Made by a program: the position numbers and the translations under genes. DNA of 64,000 nt, taken from NCBI RefSeq assembly GCF_900608595.1, contig NZ_UWYY01000007.1:124001-188000 (forward strand), written 5' to 3'. This stretch comes from Promicromonospora panici. GTDB lineage: Bacteria; Actinomycetota; Actinomycetes; Actinomycetales; Cellulomonadaceae. Positions 46,228 to 52,404 of the stretch are shown here, piece by piece. Position 1 is the first letter of the stretch, and every line of letters starts with the position of its first letter. Below the pieces are notes generated by a model. That model was not told the DNA's origin. It was given only the letters and a program-made list of their open reading frames with translations, and ran no database searches.

Positions 46228-47604
46228 ATGAGCGCGAGGAGCCTGCCCGTGGTTACCAGGTCGACGATCATGGACACCAACGCCTTCCGGCCCGGTGATC
46301 CCACCGGCGGCCTGCCGCCCAGCACCGCTCGCCTGGTGGAACGCCGGTCGGGCGTGCTGGGGTCGGCCTACCGGCTGTTCTACCGCGAGCCCGTGCATCT
46401 GGTGCGGGGCAGCGGCGCCCACGTCTTCGACGCCGACGGCAACGACTACCTCGACGTCTACAACAACGTGGCCTCGGTGGGGCACGCGCACCCCCGTGTG
46501 GTGGCCGCGATCGCGGAGCAGGCGGCCGCCCTCAACACGCACACGAGGTACGTCCACGAGCGGATCGTGGACTACTCCGAGGCGCTGCTGGCCACGATGC
46601 CGGACGAGATCGACCGGGTCATGTACCTGTGCACCGGTTCGGAGGCCAACGACCTGGCGGTCCGCGTCGCCCGCGCGTACACCGGCGGCACGGGCGTCAT
46701 CGTCAGCGCCGAGGCCTACCACGGCAACACCGAGCTGGTGTCGTCGATGTCGCCCGCGCTCGGCTCGGCGCAGGACCTGGGTCTCGATGTCCGGACGGTC
46801 CCGGCGCCCGACCCGTACCGGGCTTCCGTCGCGGCGGAGGACCTGGGCCAGTGGTTCGCCGACCACGTCGCCCGTCAGGTCGCCGACCTGGAGCGCCGCG
46901 GCGTGCGGATGGCGGCGTTCCTCGCGGACTCGATCTTCTCGTCCGACGGTGTGTTCTCCGACCCGGCGGGCGCCGCCGGGTTCCTCGCGCCCGCGATCGA
47001 GGTGGTGCGGCGGGCCGGCGGCGTGTTCATCGCCGACGAGGTGCAGCCCGGCTTCGGCCGTACTGGCGACGCGATGTGGGGCTTCGCCCGCCACGGCGTC
47101 GTGCCGGAGCTGGTCACCCTGGGCAAGCCGATGGCCGCGGGCATCCCCGTCAGCGCGCTGGCCGCGCGGGCGGATGTGCTGGCCTCGTTCGGCGACCGCA
47201 TCCCGTACTTCAACACCTTCGGCGGCAACCCCGTGTCGATGGCGGCCGCGCAGGCCGTGCTCGACGTGCTCCAGGAGGACAAGCTCCAGGAGCACTCCGC
47301 CGATGTCGGCGGCCGGATGCTCACCGCCCTGCGCGCGGCCGCCGCAGACCACCCGCGGGTGGGCGACGTGCGCGGCGCGGGGCTCTATGTCGGCGTCGAC
47401 CTGGTGACCGATCCCGAAACCAGGTCCCCGGACGTGCCCGCCGCCCTCGACGTCGTCGAGGCGCTGCGCGAACGCCGGATCCTCACCTCCGTCTGCGGGC
47501 CGGGCAACGTGCTCAAGCTGCGGCCGCCCCTCGTGTTCGACGACCAGGACCTCGACCGCCTGATCGACGGCTTCACCGACGCGCTCTCGGCGCTCGGCCA
47601 CTGA
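46228..47604 (+). CDS. Class III PLP enzyme, probable ethanolamine-phosphate phospho-lyase
   Basis: 458 aa. Class III aminotransferase fold: CTGSEANDLAVRVARAYTGG (about 132-151), YHGNTELVSS, PLP-contact Asp in FIADEVQPGFGRTG (about 266-279) and the PLP lysine in LVTLGKPMAAG (about 295-305). This branch includes AGXT2L1/AGXT2L2, which are phospho-lyases rather than aminotransferases. With the divergent kinase and the downstream ethanolamine-type permease, the predicted reaction is phosphoethanolamine to acetaldehyde, ammonia and phosphate. ATG 46228 follows GAGGTG; ATG 46270 is an alternative. The 264-nt gap to the kinase gene shows a dyad (46130-46180) but no known motif. Confidence 0.8.
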   Translation: MSARSLPVVTRSTIMDTNAFRPGDPTGGLPPSTARLVERRSGVLGSAYRLFYREPVHLVRGSGAHVFDADGNDYLDVYNNVASVGHAHPRVVAAIAEQAAALNTHTRYVHERIVDYSEALLATMPDEIDRVMYLCTGSEANDLAVRVARAYTGGTGVIVSAEAYHGNTELVSSMSPALGSAQDLGLDVRTVPAPDPYRASVAAEDLGQWFADHVARQVADLERRGVRMAAFLADSIFSSDGVFSDPAGAAGFLAPAIEVVRRAGGVFIADEVQPGFGRTGDAMWGFARHGVVPELVTLGKPMAAGIPVSALAARADVLASFGDRIPYFNTFGGNPVSMAAAQAVLDVLQEDKLQEHSADVGGRMLTALRAAAADHPRVGDVRGAGLYVGVDLVTDPETRSPDVPAALDVVEALRERRILTSVCGPGNVLKLRPPLVFDDQDLDRLIDGFTDALSALGH

Positions 47605-47621
47605 ACTCACTGGAGGACCGT

Positions 47622-49220
47622 ATGGCAACCACCGGAACGACGTCCGGGACCGCGGGCGTCACCTACACACAGGCCGACGGCCAGTACTTCGAGAAGCGGC
47701 AGCTGCGGCGCAGCGCCGGCTTCTGGGGCCTGTGGGGCATCGGGATCGCGGCGGTGATCTCGGGGCAGTTCTCCGGCTGGAACGTGGGCCTCGGCACCAC
47801 GGGCTGGGTCCCGATGCTCATCGCCATGGTGTTCGTGACGATCATGTACTTCACGATGATCTTCTCGATCGGCGAGATGTCCGCGGCCATGCCGCACACC
47901 GGCGGCGCTTACTCGTTCGCGCGGGCCGCGATGGGACCGTGGGGCGGCTTCGTCACCGGGTTCGCCGAGACCATCGAGTACGTCGTGACCACCGCCGTCG
48001 TCGTCTGGTTCTCCGGCGTCTACGCGGACTCCGCGCTGAACGCCTTCACCGGGCAGTCGCTTCCACCGTGGGTGTGGTGGATCGTGCTGTACGTGGCCTT
48101 CGTGGCGATCAATGCCCTCGGGGCGAGCGTGGGCTTCCGGCTGGCTCTGGTGGTCGCCATCATCTCGCTCGTGGTGCTGGCGTTCTTCGCGGTGGCCGCC
48201 GTCGCGTCCGGGGCGGTCGACTTCTCCCGCCTGAACGACGTAGTGCCCGCCGACGGCGGTACCGAGCTGATGCCGTTCGGCACGATCGGCATCCTCTACG
48301 CCCTGCCGTTCGCCATCTGGTTCTTCCTCGGGATCGAGGAGCTGCCGCTCGCCGCCGAGGAGGCGCACGAGCCGACCCGCGACATCCCCCGGGCCTCGGT
48401 GTGGGGCGTCGTCACCCTCGCGATCTTCGGGCTGACTGTGCTCTTCCTCAACCCCGCCGTGACGGGTACCGCCGCCATCACCGTGTCGCCCGGCGACGGT
48501 GACGAGCCGCTGCTGGCCGGCTTCCGCGCGTTCCTCCCGGAGGATGCGGCCGGCGGGCTGGCCCTGCTCGCGCTCGTGGCGCTGTTCGCGTCGCTCCAGG
48601 GAATCCTGTTCGCCGCCGGGCGCAACATGTACTCGCTCTCCCGGGCGGGCTACTACCCGACGTTCCTCTCGCTCACCGGCGCCAAGCACAAGACGCCGTG
48701 GGTGGCGCTGGTCGCGACCGCGGTGATCGGTCTCGCGATCCTCGCTCTGGTGCTCCTCGTGGTCCCGGCGGTCAGCCCGGATGCGGCGGGGGCGGCGTCG
48801 GGCGTGATCCTGTTCATCGCGGTGTTCGGCGCGGTGATCGCGTACGTGATGCAGATGGTGTCGTTCGTGCTCCTGCGCCGTAAGTTCCCTGACGCCGTGC
48901 GCCCCTACAAGAGCCCGACGGGCGTCTGGGGCGCGGTGGTCGCGGGCGTGATCTCGGTAGCTGCGTTCCTCGGGATCCTGCTGAACAGCGCGTTCCAGGT
49001 CGCGGTGGTGACGTTCGTAGTCGTCTTCGTGGTGGGGCTGGCGCTGTTCGCGCTGGTGGGGCGCAAGCGCCTTGTGCTGTCGCCCGAGGAGGAGTACGCG
49101 ATGTCGGGAGGGCTCTCGGCGGGTGCCGGTGGTGACGGTGCCGACGTGGGCGGCGATCCGGTCGCCGTCGGCGAGCCGGGGCCGGACGCTGCCGAACCGC
49201 TGGAGAAGGCCGACGCCTGA
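47622..49220 (+). CDS. APC family amino acid/ethanolamine permease
   Basis: 532 aa, about 12 membrane helices. The N-terminal block YFEKRQLRRSAGFWGLWGIG (about 23-42), AVISGQFSGWN, and PHTGGAYSFARAAMGPWGGF (about 88-107) closely follow bacterial ethanolamine permeases (Eat). A Gly/Asp-rich cytoplasmic tail of about 50 residues ends the protein. GGAGG precedes the ATG and the gene follows the PLP enzyme by 17 nt, so both are one operon that imports and breaks down ethanolamine as a nitrogen/carbon source. Confidence 0.85.
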   Translation: MATTGTTSGTAGVTYTQADGQYFEKRQLRRSAGFWGLWGIGIAAVISGQFSGWNVGLGTTGWVPMLIAMVFVTIMYFTMIFSIGEMSAAMPHTGGAYSFARAAMGPWGGFVTGFAETIEYVVTTAVVVWFSGVYADSALNAFTGQSLPPWVWWIVLYVAFVAINALGASVGFRLALVVAIISLVVLAFFAVAAVASGAVDFSRLNDVVPADGGTELMPFGTIGILYALPFAIWFFLGIEELPLAAEEAHEPTRDIPRASVWGVVTLAIFGLTVLFLNPAVTGTAAITVSPGDGDEPLLAGFRAFLPEDAAGGLALLALVALFASLQGILFAAGRNMYSLSRAGYYPTFLSLTGAKHKTPWVALVATAVIGLAILALVLLVVPAVSPDAAGAASGVILFIAVFGAVIAYVMQMVSFVLLRRKFPDAVRPYKSPTGVWGAVVAGVISVAAFLGILLNSAFQVAVVTFVVVFVVGLALFALVGRKRLVLSPEEEYAMSGGLSAGAGGDGADVGGDPVAVGEPGPDAAEPLEKADA

Positions 49221-49223
49221 CTG

Positions 49224-49251
49224 CTGCCGGCTGCCGGCTGCCGGCTGCCGG
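49224..49251 (+). repeat. Four tandem copies of CTGCCGG
   Basis: A perfect 7-bp unit repeated four times right after the permease stop codon and 28 nt before the next gene. Such short arrays can vary in copy number by slippage. Confidence 0.8.
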
Positions 49252-49279
49252 TGACGCGGGGCGTGCCAGACTCCCTGGC

Positions 49280-50245
49280 ATGCCCCGCGACCTGCGCGCG
49301 CTGCCCAAGGCCAACCTGCACCTGCATCTGACGGGGTCGATGCGGCCGTCGACCGCCGCCGAGCTCGCCGGCTACTACGGTCTGCCGCCGCTTCCCGCGG
49401 TGCCGATCGAGCCCGGCGTGGTGCACGGCTGGGACGCGTTCCAGGCGCGGTACGACACGGCCCGCGCGGCGGTGCGCTCCGCCGACGACATCGCGCGCGT
49501 CGTCCGCGAGGCCGTGGAGCAGGACGCCGCCGACGGCGTCGGCTGGACCGAGCTCCAGGTCGATCCGACGTCGTACGCGGGCTGGCTCGGCTCGCTGGAG
49601 GCCGTGGTCGAGGCCTTGCTCGACGCCGTGCGCGGCCTGCCCGCGGGTGTGGTCCTGGCGGCGAGCTGGGGCGCGGAACCCGCGCACGCGGAGCGGATCG
49701 CCGGGCTCGCGGTGAAGTACGCGCCGGACGGTGTGCTGGGCTTCGGGCTCTCCAACGACGAGCGACGGGGACGCGTCCGTGACTTCGTCCCGGCGTTCCG
49801 GCTCGTGACCGACGCCGGGCTGGGGCGCGTACCGCACGCCGGGTTCTACGAGGGCGCGTGGCACGTCCGGGAGTGTGTCGAGCTGCTGGGCGCCACGCGG
49901 ATCGGGCACGGGCTGACCTCGCTCGAGGACCCGGCGGTGGTGGCCCTCCTGGCGGAGCGCCAGGTCGCGCTGGAGGTCTGCCCGACGTCGTACCCGCCGT
50001 TCGGCGTCGCGTCCGCCCTGAACGCGGTGCCGGCGTTGCTGGCCGACGGCGTACCCGTTGCCCTCGCGACCGACGACCCGCTGCTGTTCGGCGTAGGGAT
50101 GGTCGGGCAGTACGAGATGGCGCGGCAGGTCTGCTCCGACGATGCGCTCGCCAGGATCGCGGCGACTTCGCTCCGGGCGTCACACGCGCCGGCCGCCCTG
50201 AAACGGCAGTTGCTCGACGGGGTCCAGGCCTGGTTATCCGGTTAG
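49280..50245 (+). CDS. Adenosine deaminase-like amidohydrolase
   Basis: 321 aa. Metal-dependent TIM-barrel of the adenosine deaminase group: HxH in ANLHLHLTGSM (about 13-23), RIGHGLTSLED (about 211-221) and VALATDDPLLFG (about 264-275). The usual HAGE motif, whose Glu protonates the purine, reads HAGFYEGA (about 187-194), so the acid is displaced by two residues. Substrate may be adenosine, adenine or another purine/aminohydrolase substrate. The start lacks a ribosome site and may be leaderless. Its stop overlaps the convergent GNAT gene by 4 nt. Confidence 0.8.
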   Translation: MPRDLRALPKANLHLHLTGSMRPSTAAELAGYYGLPPLPAVPIEPGVVHGWDAFQARYDTARAAVRSADDIARVVREAVEQDAADGVGWTELQVDPTSYAGWLGSLEAVVEALLDAVRGLPAGVVLAASWGAEPAHAERIAGLAVKYAPDGVLGFGLSNDERRGRVRDFVPAFRLVTDAGLGRVPHAGFYEGAWHVRECVELLGATRIGHGLTSLEDPAVVALLAERQVALEVCPTSYPPFGVASALNAVPALLADGVPVALATDDPLLFGVGMVGQYEMARQVCSDDALARIAATSLRASHAPAALKRQLLDGVQAWLSG

Positions 50246-50691
50246 AGCAGCAACTCTCCCACGACCTCGTCGAACAGGAGGTTCCCCGTCTTGCGGAAGC
50301 CGCAGCGCAGGTAGAACTCCTCAGGCCCGTCGGGTCCGGGGACCCACAGGACGGTGATGCGGTCGAACCCGCGCCGCCGGGCCTCCTCGGCCACCTGCTC
50401 CACGGCGAACCGGCCCACTCCGCGCTTACGCGCCTCGCGTGCCACGTTGAGTCGCCAGATGCCGGCCCGGAACTCCGGGATCTCCTCGTCCGGGTTCCAG
50501 TTCGCCATCACGAAGCCGACCACGTCCTCACCGTCGAGAACCACACGGGGCCACGCGGTGGGATTGACGTAAGCCTCGGCAACCGACCAGGCGACCGGTG
50601 CGACCGGCTCCTTGTCGGGTGGCTGAGGGGGCAGCTGGAGCGCCCCGAAGAGATTGTCCGGGGTGAGCTCCGCGAGCTGGAGGTTGGCCAT
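50242..50691 (-). CDS. GNAT family N-acetyltransferase
   Basis: 149 aa. GNAT fold: core beta strand VVGFVMANWN (about 57-66), acetyl-CoA loop REARKRGVGRFAVEQVAEEA (Arg/Gln-x-x-Gly-x-Gly type, about 85-104), and FYLRCGFRKTG near the C-terminus. The target is unknown; such stand-alone GNATs modify amines, amino acids or aminoglycosides. ATG 50691 is taken as the start; an upstream GTG frame has no support. Confidence 0.85.
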   Translation of the reverse strand: MANLQLAELTPDNLFGALQLPPQPPDKEPVAPVAWSVAEAYVNPTAWPRVVLDGEDVVGFVMANWNPDEEIPEFRAGIWRLNVAREARKRGVGRFAVEQVAEEARRRGFDRITVLWVPGPDGPEEFYLRCGFRKTGNLLFDEVVGELLL

Positions 50692-50748
50692 GGGTATGAC
50701 TGTCCCACGGGACACTGACACTCGACGTCGAGCGAGCAACGCGGCAGG

Positions 50749-51141
50749 TCAGCCCGCCACGACCTCGACCTCGTAGCCGTCGCCGTTCTCCAGATAGGCC
50801 GCGTAGTGGTCGGGACCGCCCGCGTGCGGATGACTGTCAGGGAACAGGAGCGCCCAGCCGTGAGCAGGCGCTGCCTCGACGAGCCGGTCCACCTCGTCGC
50901 GCGCGCCGCCGTGGAACGCGAGGTGGTTGAGTCCGGGCGCGAGCCGGTCGTGGACGTCGGCGGCGAGCGCGGGGCTCTGCTCGACGACCACGTAGGTGCC
51001 CTCGAGGATCCAGCTCACACCGGCGCCCCACCGCTGGTGCTCGGAGTAGCCCAGCGTGGTGAGGAGCCAGCCCCACGATCGCTCGGCACGTTCGAGGGAC
51101 GGGACCCAGAGCTCGACGTGGTGCAGGCGGCCGCGGGTCAT
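50749..51141 (-). CDS. VOC (glyoxalase/bleomycin resistance) family protein
   Basis: 130 aa, one VOC module: an opening HHVELWVPSLERAERSWGWL (about 7-26) and the metal-ligand-type strand GLNHLAFHG (about 71-79) with a final YLENGDGYEVEVV (Glu ligand). VOC proteins handle lactoylglutathione-like adducts, dioxygenase substrates or fosfomycin/bleomycin. It starts within the stop of an OhrR-like regulator (ATGA), so it is likely induced by an oxidant or electrophile. Confidence 0.82.
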   Translation of the reverse strand: MTRGRLHHVELWVPSLERAERSWGWLLTTLGYSEHQRWGAGVSWILEGTYVVVEQSPALAADVHDRLAPGLNHLAFHGGARDEVDRLVEAAPAHGWALLFPDSHPHAGGPDHYAAYLENGDGYEVEVVAG

Positions 51142-51659
51142 GGGGTGGCCGCCGCGATGACCTGGGTGAGGCTGCGATGGAGCACTGTCAGTTCCTCGAT
51201 CGACAGGCCCAGGCGCGCCATGATCGCGGGCGGCACGAGCAGCGCCTGCGCACGGAGAGCACGGCCTTCGTCCGTGAGCTCCACGGCGAGCGCCCGTTCG
51301 TCGCGTGGGTCGCGGCGCCGCGTCAGATAGCCGATCGCCTCGAGCCGCTTGAGCAGCGGTGACAGCGTTCCGGGATCGAGCCGAAGCAGCCCGCTGAGCT
51401 GCTTGACCGAGAGCGGGGACTCCTCCCACAGGGCGAGCATGACCAGGTACTGCGGGTGCGTGATCCCCATCGGTTCGAGCAGCGGCCGGTACAGCGCGAT
51501 GACGCTGCGCGAAGCGACCGCAAGGGCGAAGCACACCTGACGGTCCAGGGCCAGGAGGCCCTCGGGGTCGAGTGCACCGCGGTCGGCGAGCAATTCGGTC
51601 GGGGCGGACGGCGACGGCGCGGACGACGACGCGGCGGCGGCCCGGGGCGTGACGGTCAT
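51138..51659 (-). CDS. OhrR-like MarR family regulator
   Basis: 173 aa. MarR winged helix at about 80-135 (LSVKQLSGLLRLDPGTLSPL, RRRDPRDERALAVELT). The segment LDRQVCFALAVASRSVIALYRPLLEPMGITHPQYLVMLALWEE matches OhrR organic-hydroperoxide sensors, with the reactive Cys at position 43. A 35-residue Ala/Ser/Pro-rich N-terminal extension precedes it. Instead of an Ohr peroxidase it is coupled (ATGA) to a VOC protein. It probably binds the inverted repeat 28 nt upstream and releases it on oxidation of Cys43. Confidence 0.85.
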   Translation of the reverse strand: MTVTPRAAAASSSAPSPSAPTELLADRGALDPEGLLALDRQVCFALAVASRSVIALYRPLLEPMGITHPQYLVMLALWEESPLSVKQLSGLLRLDPGTLSPLLKRLEAIGYLTRRRDPRDERALAVELTDEGRALRAQALLVPPAIMARLGLSIEELTVLHRSLTQVIAAATP

Positions 51660-51686
51660 GTGGCTCCTCTCGGACGTTGACCAGGA

Positions 51687-51713
51687 TACTAGTTAGTGTG
51701 CAAACTATTAGTA
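51687..51713. promoter_or_regulatory. Probable MarR/OhrR operator
   Basis: TACTA (51687-51691) and TAGTA (51709-51713) enclose TAGTT/AACTA (51690-51694, 51703-51707), an AT-rich nested inverted repeat in a GC-rich background. It lies between the divergent MarR gene and a small plus-strand gene and could control both. Confidence 0.55.
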
Positions 51714-51736
51714 CACCAATCGAATGGAGGCGGGGA

Positions 51737-51913
51737 ATGCGCAACCGCGACGGCCTGACCCTGGGCTACCGCTTCAAGTGGCGGCTCAACTGGTTGCTCC
51801 TGCACGTGGCCGGACCTGCCGAGCAGTCGGACGACAGAGATCCCCGACGTCGGATGGAGCGCGAGCGCGCCGAGCGCGTGGCCCAGTATCGGGCGGAACA
51901 CGCCGAGCACTGA
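51737..51913 (+). CDS. Small conserved-looking hypothetical protein
   Basis: 58 aa, very basic/acidic charged, with a short aromatic and Leu-rich stretch (YRFKWRLNWLLLHVAGPA, about 11-28) and a C-terminal Arg/Glu-rich helix (RRRMERERAERVAQY). GGAGG lies 6 nt upstream of the ATG. It is divergent from the MarR regulator and shares its operator region. I do not recognise it. It could be a membrane-surface peptide; no function is proposed. Confidence 0.55.
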   Translation: MRNRDGLTLGYRFKWRLNWLLLHVAGPAEQSDDRDPRRRMERERAERVAQYRAEHAEH

Positions 51914-51978
51914 AGTATCGTCCGGGCGCGTCACAGACACCGCCCGGGCGCGCGACAGAGGGCGGTCAATGGCCGCGC

Positions 51979-52404
51979 TCAGTGCCCGGCTGCGACCAGC
52001 AGGTCGCGGGACAGCGGCGCGAGAGGGTAGTTCGCGACCGGGTCCGCGGGGTCGATCCACACCAGTTCCTCGAGCTCGGCCCGCACCGCGATCTCCGTGC
52101 CGGGACGCAGCCGCACCAGGTAGGCATGTGCGTCGACGATGTGGTCGGGCTCGTTCGCGGCGGGCGCCCCGAACCGGCCGAGAGTTTCGACGTCGGCCGG
52201 GTCGAGCCGCAGCCCGACCTCCTCCTCGAATTCCCGCAGCAGCGCCGCCAAGGGCTCTTCGCCGGGCTCGATCTTGCCACCCACCTGCATGAACGCCTGC
52301 GTGCCCCGCTTGCGGACGAGCAGATGCCGCCCGTCGGAGCGCTCCACGACGGCCGCGACGATCCGTAGCGTCGTGATCGGGCCGATGGCACCGTCCTCGG
52401 TCAT
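51979..52404 (-). CDS. NUDIX hydrolase
   Basis: 141 aa. A full Nudix box (GKIEPGEEPLAALLREFEEE-VGL, about 43-65) with both catalytic Glu pairs. Family members cleave nucleoside diphosphates linked to other groups; this small type is annotated MutT-like. The start overlaps the dnaX stop (ATGA), so it is cotranscribed with the polymerase subunit, which would fit a nucleotide pool-cleaning role. Actual substrate unknown. Confidence 0.88.
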   Translation of the reverse strand: MTEDGAIGPITTLRIVAAVVERSDGRHLLVRKRGTQAFMQVGGKIEPGEEPLAALLREFEEEVGLRLDPADVETLGRFGAPAANEPDHIVDAHAYLVRLRPGTEIAVRAELEELVWIDPADPVANYPLAPLSRDLLVAAGH

